Shown piece by piece: positions 8,403 through 16,822 of a stretch of 64,000 bases of DNA. Origin of the DNA: Rhizobacter sp. SG703 (GTDB lineage Bacteria; Pseudomonadota; Gammaproteobacteria; Burkholderiales; Burkholderiaceae_C). The position numbers and the translations under genes were made by a program. Positions within the stretch are counted from its first letter, which is position 1. The number at the start of each line of letters is the position of its first letter. The notes under the pieces are model-generated. The model was not told the origin of the DNA, searched no databases, and was given only the letters and a program-made list of their open reading frames with translations. The stretch spans positions 491,198-555,197 of the forward strand of contig NZ_JAAZQK010000001.1 in assembly GCF_012275445.1 (NCBI RefSeq). Direction: 5' to 3'.

Positions 8403-9389
8403 TCACGCCGTCACGCAGCGCAGCGCGTCCAGCCAGTCGGCGACGAAGCGCTCGATGCCGAAGCGCTGCCGCGCGGTCTCGCGCCCGGCCACGCCGAGCC
8501 GGCGCGCCTCCAGCGGGTCGGCCAGCAGCTCGTGCATCCGGACGATCAGCCGGTCGACGCGGGTGTCGATCACGCCGTTCTCGCCGTCGCGCAGCACGCT
8601 GACCAGCTCGGTGGTGGCCAGCGCGACCACCGGCACGCCGATCATCATCGCCTCGATCACCGCCAGCCCGAGGCTGGTGTAGCGGATCGGGTTGAAGAAG
8701 AAGCGGTGCGCCGCCAGCGTTGCCGGCAGCGCGCTGTTGGCCACCTCGCCGAGCCCGCCGCAGCGCTGCGAGCCCATGCCGACCAGCGACAGCGGCACAT
8801 GCTGCGAGACGTGCTCGTACACGTCGTGCCCGAGCCGCCGCCCGCGCCGGTCGATGTCGTTGACGACCACGATTCCGCGCGCCAGCCCGCCGGTGTACGG
8901 CACCTCGCGCAACGGCAGCACGCCGTGCTCGATCACGCGGTGCGGCGTGACGCCGTTGTCCCACATCAGCGCGTTGAACGGCGTCACGTGCACCAGCATC
9001 ACGTTCGGGTCCGCGACCCAGTGCCGGGTGTCGGTCGGGTGCTGCTGCGGCGGGTCGTGCTCCAGGTAGATGCGCGGCAGCCGGCGCTGCGCCGCGCTCA
9101 GCAGTTCGTGCTGTTCCTGCTCCCAGGCGCGGCGCGACTGGAACAGGATCGCGTCGAAGGCCATGTCGCGGATCAGCTCGACCGGCGCCTCGTGCACGTT
9201 GGCACCCCACGGCAGCGTGCCGCTGCGGCCGCTGTGGTGCGTCGAGCGGGCCGAATCGGTGACCAGGTGGAACTCGTGCGGCACCTGCGTCAGGTAGTAC
9301 AGGTAGTTGCCGTGCACGTGCCAGGTGAGGATGCGCAGCGGGCGGGCGACGCGGATCGCGGGAGCGACAGGAACAGCAGGCGCGGCCAT
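8403..9389 (-). CDS. Glycosyltransferase, GT4-like (Glycos_transf_1 C-terminal fold)
   Basis: This protein of about 328 residues begins MAAPAVPVAPAIRVARPLR. The C-terminal half has a GT-B retaining pattern, with SLVGMGSQR, FFFNPIRYTSLGLAVIEAMM and GVPVVALATTELVSVL, including the spaced Glu residues of GT4 enzymes. The N-terminal half (ILTWHVHGNYLYYL) is more divergent. An alternative GTG at 9398 would overlap the upstream GT2 stop as GTGA and add three residues. It is the third gene of an operon with GT2 and a GlcG-like gene. The sugar donor is unknown. Confidence 0.82.
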   Translation of the reverse strand: MAAPAVPVAPAIRVARPLRILTWHVHGNYLYYLTQVPHEFHLVTDSARSTHHSGRSGTLPWGANVHEAPVELIRDMAFDAILFQSRRAWEQEQHELLSAAQRRLPRIYLEHDPPQQHPTDTRHWVADPNVMLVHVTPFNALMWDNGVTPHRVIEHGVLPLREVPYTGGLARGIVVVNDIDRRGRRLGHDVYEHVSQHVPLSLVGMGSQRCGGLGEVANSALPATLAAHRFFFNPIRYTSLGLAVIEAMMIGVPVVALATTELVSVLRDGENGVIDTRVDRLIVRMHELLADPLEARRLGVAGRETARQRFGIERFVADWLDALRCVTA

Positions 9390-9394
9390 GGCAC

Positions 9395-10396
9395 TCACAG
9401 GAAAAAAGTGCGGAAATGCAGCGCACCGCGCAGCCGCCAGTACACCGACAGGAACGGGATCAGCGCCGACGTGGCCAGCATCTCCAGCACGTGCGACGGC
9501 GCGCGGCTGGTGCCGGCCAGCCGCCGCACGGCCATCCCGATCACCAGCAGCAGCGCGAGCGCGCCGGCCGCCGCGGCGAGCGTGCGCTGGCCGCGCCAGG
9601 CCAGCAGCGGCGCCGCCACGGCTGCCAGCACGACCAGGTAGTAGTGCCATGGCGGCACGCGCCGGATGCGCTGGCGGTAGCGCAGCGGGTGCTTCTTGTA
9701 GAGCAACGCGTCGAAGAAGGTGTTGCGCTGCTGGCCCAGGCTGACGCCCCAGCCGACCTCGCGCACCGGGTGCGTGACCACCGCCTGCGGGCAGCGCAGC
9801 ACCGGGCCCGCCTCGTCCATCAGGCGGAACTGCAGGTCGGAATCCTCGCGCCACGCGCGGGCGAAGCGCTCGTCGAAGCCGCCCACCTTCTGCAGCGCCG
9901 AGCGCCGCACGAAGGCGTTCGCGGTGACGAACTCGGCGCGCGCCAGGCCTTCGGTCATGCGGGCGTGGTCGGTCACCCGCCGCGGCATCGGCACGCGCAC
10001 CGCGCCGGCCACCGCGGCCGGCACCGGTTCGCCGCGCATCGCCCGCTCGCCCTGCGCCAGCCAGTCGCGCTCGGGCACGGTGTCGTCGTCGGTGAAGGCG
10101 ACGATCTCGCCGCGCGCGGCCCGCCAGCCGGCGTTGCGCGCCACCGCCGGGCCGCGGCCGCGCGGCGGGCGGATGTAATGCAGCGGCGCGCGCCGCGGCC
10201 GCTGCGCGGCCAGCGCGGCCACGCACGCGCGGGTGGCCTCGTCGTGGCCGTCGTCGACGACGATCACCTCGAAGCTGCCGTCGTCGATGTCCTGGTCGAG
10301 AACCGCGCGCAGGCAGCGCGTCAGCAGCGGCACCCGCCGGAAGGTCGGGATCACGACCGACAGGCGCGGCCGCATCGGCGCTTGCGCGGACGCCAT
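9395..10396 (-). CDS. Glycosyltransferase family 2 protein with C-terminal membrane helices
   Basis: This 333-residue GT2 enzyme shows [19 protein letters not shown] at the N-terminus, [10 protein letters not shown], the metal-binding [12 protein letters not shown] and a downstream acidic motif in [14 protein letters not shown]. Two hydrophobic stretches near residues 255-310 probably anchor it to the inner membrane. The ATG at 10396 shares one base with the upstream stop (TGATG), and the 3' end overlaps the next transferase, so the three genes form one operon. It resembles chain-initiating or chain-extending transferases of polysaccharide loci; the substrate is not predictable. Confidence 0.88.
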   Translation of the reverse strand: MASAQAPMRPRLSVVIPTFRRVPLLTRCLRAVLDQDIDDGSFEVIVVDDGHDEATRACVAALAAQRPRRAPLHYIRPPRGRGPAVARNAGWRAARGEIVAFTDDDTVPERDWLAQGERAMRGEPVPAAVAGAVRVPMPRRVTDHARMTEGLARAEFVTANAFVRRSALQKVGGFDERFARAWREDSDLQFRLMDEAGPVLRCPQAVVTHPVREVGWGVSLGQQRNTFFDALLYKKHPLRYRQRIRRVPPWHYYLVVLAAVAAPLLAWRGQRTLAAAAGALALLLVIGMAVRRLAGTSRAPSHVLEMLATSALIPFLSVYWRLRGALHFRTFFL

Positions 10397-10938
10397 CAGC
10401 GCGCGCCGGCCGGGACGCCGGCCACCGCGTTGCGGTCTTTCAGCGCCTGCGCGTGCGCGCCGCGCGCGATGGCCCGCAGGTTGGCCGCGATGCTGGTCGC
10501 GAAGGCCTCGTCCCACCAGGCCTCGGCTCCACTGACACCGACGGTGATGCCGTCCAGGCAGACCGCGCCGCACAGCAGGCTGTCGCCCTCGCGCAGCTTG
10601 TGCGCCAGGCCGTATTGCAGGCGCTGGCCGTCCTGGCCATGGCGCCAGCAGACGGCGGCCTTCGCGCGCGCGAACGCGGCGTAGTCGGCATCCCACTGCG
10701 TGCGGTCGCCGATCGCGTGCTCGACCAGGATCGCGTCCTCGAAGCGGCACTCGCCCGGCAGGATGCCGGGGTCCATCACGACGATGAACAGGAAGCCGCT
10801 GCCGCACACCTGCGGATCGCGCATCGCCTGCGTGATCGTCGGCAGGGCCTGCTCGATCGCCAGGCAGGCCGCCCCGGCGTTCGCGAAGTGGCTGCCGTAC
10901 GCGGTCGCGGCGACGGTGGGACTGACTGCAGGCGACAT
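10396..10938 (-). CDS. GlcG/HbpS-like (DUF336-type) protein, tentative
   Basis: This 180-residue protein is weakly recognised. The pattern [15 protein letters not shown] near residue 50, the helix [14 protein letters not shown] and the C-terminal [21 protein letters not shown] followed by a helix resemble the GlcG/HbpS fold. Members of that family bind heme or cobalamin-like cofactors or act as accessory proteins, and no catalytic role can be assigned. It has no signal peptide. It leads an operon with two glycosyltransferases and has its own sigma-54-type element 49-62 bp upstream. The family assignment is inference; the gene itself is well supported by tight coupling. Confidence 0.72.
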   Translation of the reverse strand: MSPAVSPTVAATAYGSHFANAGAACLAIEQALPTITQAMRDPQVCGSGFLFIVVMDPGILPGECRFEDAILVEHAIGDRTQWDADYAAFARAKAAVCWRHGQDGQRLQYGLAHKLREGDSLLCGAVCLDGITVGVSGAEAWWDEAFATSIAANLRAIARGAHAQALKDRNAVAGVPAGAR

Positions 10939-10986
10939 GGACGGCTTTCCGGCAAACAGGACGATGGGGACGATGGCCGCATAGCG

Positions 10987-11000
10987 GCAAACGGCGTGCC
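10987..11000 (-). promoter_or_regulatory. Sigma-54-type promoter upstream of the GlcG-like/GT2/GT4 operon
   Basis: The minus strand reads CGGCACGCCGTTTGCC, with GG at 11000-10999 and GC at 10988-10987. This agrees fully with the shared core and is very close to classical GGCACG-N4-TTGC. The predicted start is near 10975, 37 nt before the ATG at 10938. It stands back to back with the element for the alcohol dehydrogenase. Confidence 0.8.
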
Positions 11001-11026
11001 GCTGCGGCGCGGTGCGCGGCGTCCGC

Positions 11027-11040
11027 GGAATGCCGTTTGC
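11027..11040 (+). promoter_or_regulatory. Sigma-54-type promoter upstream of the zinc alcohol dehydrogenase
   Basis: The plus strand reads CGGAATGCCGTTTGCC, with GG at 11027-11028 and GC at 11039-11040. The predicted start is near 11052, giving a 34-nt leader to the ATG at 11086. Only 26 bp separate it from the divergent element, so both may share activator sites. Confidence 0.78.
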
Positions 11041-11085
11041 CGCGACAGCCGGCAACGGCGCCCGTCGGCGCCCGCCGGAGACCCC

Positions 11086-12255
11086 ATGAAAGCCCTCACC
11101 TACCAAGGCGCGAAGAACGTGCGCGTCGAGAACGTTCCCGACCCGGCCATCGTCGAGCCGGACGACATCCTGCTGCGCGTCACCGCGACCGCCATCTGCG
11201 GCTCGGACCTGCACATCTACCGCGGCAAGATCCCCGGCATGGAGGATGGCGACATCCTCGGCCACGAGTTCATGGGCATCGTCGAGGACATCGGCCCGGC
11301 CGTCACCCGCCTGCGCCGCGGCGACCGCGTGGTGGTACCGTTCACGATCTCCTGCGGCGACTGCTTCTTCTGCAGCCGCTCGCTGTTCGCCGCCTGCGAG
11401 ACCACCAACCCGGGGCGCGGCGCGATCCTGAACAAGAAGAGCACCCGCCCCGGCGCCGGCCTGTTCGGCTACAGCCACCTGTACGGCGGCTACGCCGGCG
11501 GGCAGGCCGAGTTCGTGCGGGTGCCGAAGGCCAACGTCGGGCCGATCGTGATCCCCGATTCGACGCTGCCGGACGAGCAGGTGCTGTTCCTGTCGGACAT
11601 CCTGCCGACCGGCTTCCAGGCGGTGGTCAATGCGCGCACCGGCCCCGGCTCGACGCTGGCGATCTTCGGGGCCGGGCCGGTCGGGCTGATGGCCGCGGCA
11701 TCGGCCCGCATGCTCGGCGCCGAACGCATCTTCATGGTCGACCACCATGCGTACCGGCTGGCCTTCGCCGCCGAAACCTACGGCGTCGAGCCGATCAACT
11801 TCGACGAGGTCGACGACCCGGCCGCGCTGATCATCGAGCGCACCGCGAACCGCGGGGTCGACGCGTCGATCGACGCCGTCGGTTTCGAGGCCAAGGGCAG
11901 CGCGCTGGAGACCGCCCTCACCGCGGTCAAGCTCGAAGGCTCGAGCGGCGCGGCGCTGCGCCAGGCGATGGCGGCGACGCGGCGCGGCGGCACGGTCAGC
12001 GTGCCGGGCGTGTATGCCGGCTTCATCCACGGCTTCCTGTTCGGCGACGCATTCGAGAAGGGCCTGCAGTTCGCGAGCGGCCAGACCCACGCCCAGCACT
12101 ACATGCCGCACCTGCTGGACCGCATCTCGAACGGCCACCTGAACCCGGCGGCCATCATCACGCACCGGCTGCTGCTGGACGATGCGGCGCGCGGCTACGA
12201 GATCTTCGAGGCCAAGCGCGAGCAGTGCCGCAAGGTGGTGCTCAGGCCGGCCTGA
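11086..12255 (+). CDS. Zinc-dependent alcohol dehydrogenase (MDR family)
   Basis: This 389-residue medium-chain dehydrogenase has catalytic zinc ligands in ICGSDLH and GHEFMG, a structural-zinc Cys cluster in [15 protein letters not shown] and the nucleotide-binding GAGPVG near residue 200. The C-terminal region ([14 protein letters not shown]) resembles the glutathione-independent formaldehyde dehydrogenase-like branch. It probably oxidises an alcohol or aldehyde with NAD+; the natural substrate is unclear. It is a single gene with its own sigma-54-type element, which ties it to the glycan regulon. It is convergent with the outer-membrane barrel gene. Confidence 0.88.
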   Translation: MKALTYQGAKNVRVENVPDPAIVEPDDILLRVTATAICGSDLHIYRGKIPGMEDGDILGHEFMGIVEDIGPAVTRLRRGDRVVVPFTISCGDCFFCSRSLFAACETTNPGRGAILNKKSTRPGAGLFGYSHLYGGYAGGQAEFVRVPKANVGPIVIPDSTLPDEQVLFLSDILPTGFQAVVNARTGPGSTLAIFGAGPVGLMAAASARMLGAERIFMVDHHAYRLAFAAETYGVEPINFDEVDDPAALIIERTANRGVDASIDAVGFEAKGSALETALTAVKLEGSSGAALRQAMAATRRGGTVSVPGVYAGFIHGFLFGDAFEKGLQFASGQTHAQHYMPHLLDRISNGHLNPAAIITHRLLLDDAARGYEIFEAKREQCRKVVLRPA

Positions 12256-12267
12256 TGCGCCGCGGCC

Positions 12268-12289
12268 GCCGGCCCTGCAACGGGCCGGC
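12268..12289. terminator. GC-rich hairpin between convergent genes
   Basis: GCCGGCCC at 12268-12275 pairs perfectly with GGGCCGGC at 12282-12289 around a 6-nt loop. It occupies the 42-bp gap between the dehydrogenase and the convergent barrel gene. No T-run follows on either strand, so termination efficiency is uncertain. Confidence 0.5.
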
Positions 12290-12297
12290 GCCTGCCG

Positions 12298-12891
12298 TCA
12301 GAAGCTCGCCCGCACGCCCAGCGTCAGCGCATCGACGCGGTCGCTGCCCCGCGGGAAATCGAAGCGGTACTGGTCCCAGTCGAGCACCACCGCCCACTGC
12401 GGGTTGAAGCGGTAGCCGATCCCGACGCCCCAGGCCGGTTTCCATGCGGTGCCGGTGCCGGAGTAGCCCGGCACCACCGACTCGTTCTTCGTGCGGCCGT
12501 AGATCGTGCCGACCCGGCCGGTCAGCAACAACGGGCTGCTCATCGGCAACTGGCCGACCAGGCTGATGTTGACGCCGTGCGCCCGCACCACGCCGCCGTT
12601 GCGGTCGACCTCGCCAAGGTGCACGTAGCCCAGCTCGAGGCCGACCACGTCGTTGAACATGCCGCCGACGAAGATCTTCGCGGCGGTCTCGGTGTCGTCG
12701 CAGCCCAGGCCCGGCGCGCAGTCGGCGTGGTAGTCGGAACTGCCGACGTTCGCGCCGATGTAGGTGCTCGAGGTGTACGGAATCCACGAGCTGCCGGTGC
12801 GCGAGGACTGCGCCTGCGCGCCCAGTGCGAGCGCCAGGCAGGCCAGTGCGCCGGCGCTGCGGACGATGCCGCGGGAAGAGATGCGGGTCAT
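12298..12891 (-). CDS. Outer-membrane beta-barrel protein (OmpA/OmpW-like)
   Basis: This 197-residue exported protein has a signal peptide at about residues 1-27 (ALACLALALGAQAQ, cleavage after AQA). The mature part has alternating hydrophobic/polar strands: TYIGANVGSSDYH, VGLELGYVHLG, NISLVGQLPM, WGVGIGYRFN and WAVVLDWDQYRF. It ends LTLGVRASF, with the terminal Phe expected for BAM-assembled barrels. An AAGGAG lies six bases before the ATG at 12891. It could be a glycan-locus porin or structural barrel; the family is clear only at fold level. Confidence 0.83.
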   Translation of the reverse strand: MTRISSRGIVRSAGALACLALALGAQAQSSRTGSSWIPYTSSTYIGANVGSSDYHADCAPGLGCDDTETAAKIFVGGMFNDVVGLELGYVHLGEVDRNGGVVRAHGVNISLVGQLPMSSPLLLTGRVGTIYGRTKNESVVPGYSGTGTAWKPAWGVGIGYRFNPQWAVVLDWDQYRFDFPRGSDRVDALTLGVRASF

Positions 12892-12962
12892 GCGGGTCTC
12901 CTTCGAAGTGGACAGGGGCGGTGAATGCGCCAGCGAGATGCGACGCGTCGTTCCTCCCCTCG

Positions 12963-12976
12963 GCAAGCGGCGTACC
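12963..12976 (-). promoter_or_regulatory. Sigma-54-type promoter upstream of the outer-membrane barrel gene
   Basis: The minus strand reads CGGTACGCCGCTTGCC, with GG at 12976-12975 and GC at 12964-12963, a full match to the shared core. The predicted start is near 12951, 60 nt before the ATG at 12891. Confidence 0.77.
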
Positions 12977-13080
12977 GGACAGCCCGGCAGCGTCGATTGC
13001 GGCAAGTTTCTCCATCGTCCGGTACGGCGCCTGTGCAGCGCGGCCACCGCCCGACGGGCGCCGCGTGCACCGGGAAGTGC

Positions 13081-13094
13081 GGCATGCCGGCTGC
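13081..13094 (+). promoter_or_regulatory. Sigma-54-type promoter upstream of a mini-cistron pair
   Basis: The plus strand reads CGGCATGCCGGCTGCC, with GG at 13081-13082 and GC at 13093-13094. The predicted start is near 13106, 20 nt before an AGGAG and 32 nt before the ATG at 13138. A second, poorer copy (GG at 13021-13022, but GT at -12) lies 60 bp upstream. Confidence 0.68.
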
Positions 13095-13166
13095 CGCAAG
13101 CGCAGCACCCTTCGTCCACTTTCACAGGAGAAATGCCATGCCCTTGTCGCCACCTTGTCCGGCACG

Positions 13167-13259
13167 ATGACCACGCCGACGCGCGCGGTCTACGTCCTGG
13201 TCGGCATCGCCGCGATCTACGGCATCGTGCTGGCCGTCAAGTGCGCGCGAAAGACCTGA
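13167..13259 (+). CDS. Putative 30-residue single-pass membrane peptide
   Basis: The reading frame encodes MTTPTRAVYVLVGIAAIYGI followed by a short basic tail: one hydrophobic helix and a positive C-terminus. Just upstream, ATG 13138 has an ideal AGGAG seven bases away and encodes a 10-residue peptide (MPLSPPCPAR). Its TGA overlaps this ATG as ATGA, so translation could be coupled. A sigma-54-type element precedes the pair. The frame overlaps the 3' end of the opposing UDP-glucose dehydrogenase gene by 43 bp. It is short enough that chance remains possible, and an ancestral frameshift joining the two frames is an alternative. Confidence 0.42.
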   Translation: MTTPTRAVYVLVGIAAIYGIVLAVKCARKT

Positions 13260-14611
13260 GCGTCCCGCGCGGGCCGGCCGACCTGGATCACCTGCAGGCC
13301 GCGCCCACGCCAGGTGTCGCAGGGCAGGCAGTTGCGGCCGTCGAACACCACGCCGTCGGCCAGCGCGGCCTGCACCGCGGCGGGGTCGCCGCTGACGAAT
13401 TCCTGCCACTCGGTCACCACCGCCAGCGCGTCGGCGCCGGCCAGCGCGTCGGCGGCGCTGTGGCACCAGCACAGGCCCGCGCGTTCGCCCAGCAGGCGGC
13501 GCGCCACCGGCACCGCCACCGGGTCGTAGGCCGCGACCTCGGCCCCGGCCGCCGCGAGCTGCTCCAGCAGCACCAGGCTCGGCGCCTCGCGCAGGTCGTC
13601 GGTGCCCGGCTTGAACGCCAGCCCCCACAGCGCGATGCGCTTGCCGCGCAGCCCCGCCTCGCCGCGGTAGTGGCTCGCCATCTTGTCGAACAGCAGCCGC
13701 TTGTGGCGTTCGTTGGTCGCCGCCACCGCATCCAGCATGCGGGCCTCGAGCCCATGTTGGCGCGCCAGGTGCGCCAGCGCACGCACGTCCTTCGGGAAGC
13801 AGGAGCCGCCGTAGCCGATGCCGGCCCGCAGGAAATCGCTGCCGATGCGCCGGTCGCTGCCGACGCCGGCGCGCACCGCCTCGATGTCGGCGCCGGTCGC
13901 GTCGGCGATCTGCGCCATCTCGTTCATGAAGCTGATGCGCGCGGCCAGCATGCCGTTGGACGCGTACTTCGCCAGTTCGGCACTGCGCGGGTTCATGCAC
14001 AGCAGCTGCGCGCCGGCCTCGACCAGCGGCGCGAAGACGCCCAGCAGCAGCGCGGCGTCCTGCTCGTCGTCGGCACCGACGATGATGCGGTCGGGCCGCA
14101 GGAAATCGCCGATCGCCGAGCCCTCGCGCAGGAACTCCGGGTTGCTGACCAGCGCGAGGCGCGCCGCGCCGCCATCCGGCTGCCGTTCGGCCAGCGCGCG
14201 GCGCAGCCGCTCGTGCGTACCGACCGGCACCGTCGACTTCAGCACCAGCGTGGCGGGCCCCTGCACCGCCGCCGCGGCGGCGAACACCGCGGCCTCGACC
14301 GCGCGCAGGTCGCTCGCCCCGTCGCCGCCGGTCGGCGTGCCGACCGCGATGAAGACCAGCTCGGCGCGGCGCACCGCGTCGTCGAGCCGGTGCGTGAAGC
14401 GCAGCCGCTCCGTCATCCGGTGCGCGGCGACCAGTCCCTGCAGCCCGGGCTCGAAGAACGGCATGCCGCCGGCGCCCAGCGCGGCGATGCGTGCGCGGTC
14501 GCTGTCGACCGCCGTCACCGCATGGCCGAGTTCCGCGAGGCAGGCCGCGGTGACGAGGCCGACATAGCCGGCACCGACCACCGCGATGCGCAGCGCCGGG
14601 GCGCCGCTCAC
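13217..14611 (-). CDS. ugd: UDP-glucose 6-dehydrogenase
   Basis: This 464-residue enzyme oxidises UDP-glucose to UDP-glucuronate with two NAD+. The N-terminal Rossmann motif is VVGAGYVGLVTAACLAE. VPVGTHERLR, SNPEFLREGSA and the catalytic Cys271 in YGGSCFPKD follow, and a C-terminal UDP-binding domain has WGLAFKPGTDDLREAPS. The GTG start at 14611 overlaps the upstream transferase stop as GTGA, so the two genes are coupled. Its product would feed the UDP-glucuronate decarboxylase encoded about 9 kb away, giving UDP-xylose. Confidence 0.95.
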   Translation of the reverse strand: MSGAPALRIAVVGAGYVGLVTAACLAELGHAVTAVDSDRARIAALGAGGMPFFEPGLQGLVAAHRMTERLRFTHRLDDAVRRAELVFIAVGTPTGGDGASDLRAVEAAVFAAAAAVQGPATLVLKSTVPVGTHERLRRALAERQPDGGAARLALVSNPEFLREGSAIGDFLRPDRIIVGADDEQDAALLLGVFAPLVEAGAQLLCMNPRSAELAKYASNGMLAARISFMNEMAQIADATGADIEAVRAGVGSDRRIGSDFLRAGIGYGGSCFPKDVRALAHLARQHGLEARMLDAVAATNERHKRLLFDKMASHYRGEAGLRGKRIALWGLAFKPGTDDLREAPSLVLLEQLAAAGAEVAAYDPVAVPVARRLLGERAGLCWCHSAADALAGADALAVVTEWQEFVSGDPAAVQAALADGVVFDGRNCLPCDTWRGRGLQVIQVGRPARDAQVFRAHLTASTMP

Positions 14612-15930
14612 GAGGCGGCTCTCGCGCCGCCGAGCGCCGTGCGCCCACTCGCACCGCCCACCAGGCGCAGTGCCGGCCACGCCGCCTCGGCCGGCAGGTT
14701 CGCGGTGCGGATCGCGCGGTACACCTCGAGCAGCTGGTCGGTCACCCGCTCCCAGGTGAACATCGAGCGCGCACGGCGGATGCCGGCGCGGCCGAGCGCG
14801 CGCGCCAGCGCCGGGTTGAGGTGCAGCTGCAGCAAGCGCGCGGCGAGCGCCTGCGGATCGTGCGGCGGCACCAGGAAGCCGGTCACGCCGTCGCGCACCG
14901 AATAGCGGATGCCGCCGACCGCGCTGCCCACCACCGGCGTGCCGCAGGCCATCGCCTCCAGCGGCGTGATGCCGAACGGCTCGTACCACGGCGTGCTCGC
15001 GAACACGTCGGCCGCCGCGTAGCAGTCGCGCAGCTCGCTGCGCGTGCGGTGGCCGATGAAGCTGACCCGCTGCAGCACGCCCAGCTCGCGCGCGAGCCGG
15101 CGCAGCCGGCCGATCTCCGGCGTCCGCATCTCGTCCGGCTCGCGCGACTCGCCGCCGACCACCAGCAGGCGTGCCGGCACATCGGCCGGCAGCTGCGCCA
15201 GCGCGCGGATCACGTTGTCGACGCCTTTGCGCGGCACCATGCGGCCGAGCTGCAGCACGATGAACTCGTCGGGCTTCAGGCCGAGGCGGGCGCGCGACAG
15301 CGCGCGGTCCTGCGGCGCGAACTCGTCGGGATCGAAGCCGCACGGCACCATCGACAGCCGCCGCGGATCGGCATCGTACAGGCGCGTCAGGTCGGCGTGG
15401 TCCTGCGGGCATTCGGCGATCACCGCGTCGGCGCGCCGCACCAGCTCGCGTTCGATCTCGATGCGTTGCGGCGGGAACGCATCGGCCTCTTTCTGATGCT
15501 CCTGCCGCACCAGGCCGAGCGCGTGGAAGGTCATCGCGAACGGCAGCCCGAGCGTCTCCTTCAACCGCAGCGCGACCAGCCCCGACATGAAGAAATTGGC
15601 ATGCACCAGGTCGTACGGCACGCTGTGCCGCACCAGTTGCTCGCTGGCCCGCGCGAAGTCGGGCATGTGGCGCAGCAGCGCTTCCTTCGGCACGAACTCC
15701 GCCGGTCCGGCATCGATGTGGACCACGCGCACGCCCGGCCGCAGGTCGACGGTGCGCGGCAGCGCGGCGTCGTCGCGCCGCGTCAGCACGTCGACATGGT
15801 GGCCGGCGCGTGCCAGGCACTGCGCGACGTGCGTCACGTAGATGTTCTGTCCGCCTGAATCCACGCCACCGAGCGTGGCCAGCGGCGAGGCATGTTCACT
15901 GATCAGCGCGATGCGCAGCGAGTCATTCAT
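14608..15930 (-). CDS. Glycosyltransferase family 4 (sucrose-synthase/MshA-like)
   Basis: This 440-residue GT-B enzyme starts LRIALISEHASPLATLGG, followed by a GGQNIYV motif that is typical of the MshA/sucrose-phosphate-synthase-like GT4 branch. The C-terminal domain has VLQLGRMVPRKGVDNVIRAL, FASTPWYEPFGITPLEAMAC and GTPVVGSAVGG, with the E-x7-E of retaining transferases. It is the first gene of an operon with ugd and is preceded by a sigma-54-type element. The donor is probably a UDP- or GDP-sugar; the acceptor is unknown. Confidence 0.9.
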   Translation of the reverse strand: MNDSLRIALISEHASPLATLGGVDSGGQNIYVTHVAQCLARAGHHVDVLTRRDDAALPRTVDLRPGVRVVHIDAGPAEFVPKEALLRHMPDFARASEQLVRHSVPYDLVHANFFMSGLVALRLKETLGLPFAMTFHALGLVRQEHQKEADAFPPQRIEIERELVRRADAVIAECPQDHADLTRLYDADPRRLSMVPCGFDPDEFAPQDRALSRARLGLKPDEFIVLQLGRMVPRKGVDNVIRALAQLPADVPARLLVVGGESREPDEMRTPEIGRLRRLARELGVLQRVSFIGHRTRSELRDCYAAADVFASTPWYEPFGITPLEAMACGTPVVGSAVGGIRYSVRDGVTGFLVPPHDPQALAARLLQLHLNPALARALGRAGIRRARSMFTWERVTDQLLEVYRAIRTANLPAEAAWPALRLVGGASGRTALGGARAAS

Positions 15931-15965
15931 GGATTGCTCCGGTTGCCGACGTTGAGGCCGGTTCG

Positions 15966-15979
15966 GCAAGCGGTGTTCC
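15966..15979 (-). promoter_or_regulatory. Sigma-54-type promoter upstream of GT4-ugd
   Basis: The minus strand reads CGGAACACCGCTTGCC, with GG at 15979-15978 and GC at 15967-15966, a full match to the shared core. The predicted start is near 15954, 24 nt before the ATG at 15930. Confidence 0.8.
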
Positions 15980-16051
15980 GCTGCCCGCAGCGATGCGTTC
16001 CGCGAACACCGCGGCTTCAACCGGGTTCAAGACGCAGCGCGGCCATCCGAC

Positions 16052-16065
16052 GGAACGGCGCTTGC
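16052..16065 (+). promoter_or_regulatory. Sigma-54-type promoter upstream of the glycine-rich gene
   Basis: The plus strand reads CGGAACGGCGCTTGCC, with GG at 16052-16053 and GC at 16064-16065, one mismatch from the shared core. The predicted start is near 16077, 55 nt before the ATG at 16132. It is divergent from the GT4-ugd element 72 bp away. Confidence 0.77.
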
Positions 16066-16131
16066 CCACAAGACGGTGCGGGCCGGCCATGCCGGACCGA
16101 TTCGTTCACGGACCTTTCGAAAGGAATCCAC

Positions 16132-16542
16132 ATGACTCAGCGTGACCAGCAAGGCCGTCGCGAGGGCGGCTATGGATATGGAGACGATGGCCGCAGTGCA
16201 TCGGGCGGACAGCGCAGCGACGCCGGCAGCAACTACGGCGACTACCGCCGCGACAACCAGTACGAGCAGTCGGGCGGCCGCAGCCAGCAGGCCGGCGGCT
16301 ACGGCGGCGACTATGGCGGCGGCAACCGCAACCAGGAAGCGCGCAGTTTCGGCAGCGGCCAGCAAGGCGGCTACGGTGGCTACGAAGGCAGCCAGGGCGG
16401 CTTCGGCGGCGGCCAGCAAGGCAGCAACTACGAACGCGGCTACGGCGGGGGTCAAGGCAGCTACGGCGGCAGCCAGGGTGGCTACGGCGGCGGCCAGGGT
16501 GGCTACGGCGGCGGCCAGGGCTACGGGAGCCAAGGCGGCTAA
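16132..16542 (+). CDS. N-terminal part of a Gly/Tyr/Gln-rich low-complexity protein, as translated
   Basis: From ATG 16132 (preceded by AAAGGA) the frame gives 136 residues before the TAA at 16540. A charged head (MTQRDQQGRREGGYGYGDDG) is followed by repeats of GGYGGGQ and GGYGGSQ. No signal peptide is visible. If the stop is real and not read through, this is the only product made. It would lack the conserved C-terminal helix encoded downstream. Confidence 0.5.
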   Translation: MTQRDQQGRREGGYGYGDDGRSASGGQRSDAGSNYGDYRRDNQYEQSGGRSQQAGGYGGDYGGGNRNQEARSFGSGQQGGYGGYEGSQGGFGGGQQGSNYERGYGGGQGSYGGSQGGYGGGQGGYGGGQGYGSQGG

Positions 16543-16822
16543 GGCGGCGGCAGCCAGAGCGGCTTCGGTGGCAGTCAGGGCGGCTATGGCGAAAGCCAAG
16601 GTCGCTACGGCGGCCAGGGCGGCTATGGCGACAACCGAGGCGGCTACGGTCAGGAGCGTTATGGCCAGGGCAGCGTCGGCCAAGGCGGCTACGGCGGCCA
16701 AGGCAGCAGCTTCGGCCAAGGCGGACAAAGCGGCTACGGCGGCTACGGCGCCGGCCAGGCCAGCAGCTTCGGCCAGGGTGGCTACGGCGGCAGCCAGGGC
16801 GGCTATGGCAGCCAGGGCAGCG
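16364..16822 (+). repeat. Degenerate tandem repeat encoding GGYGG(S/G)QG units
   Basis: Units based on GGCTACGGCGGC and GGCCAGGGTGGC recur through about 460 bp with irregular spacing, and the longest exact runs are around 16476-16520. The repeats read in one frame as Gly-Gly-Tyr-Gly-Gly-Ser/Gly-Gln. Such tracts are prone to slippage and unequal recombination, so copy number may vary between strains. Confidence 0.75.

Noticed and set aside
16364..16822. Possible CRISPR-like array
   Set aside because: The repeats are short, overlapping and coding in one frame, without regular unique spacers, and there are no cas genes.
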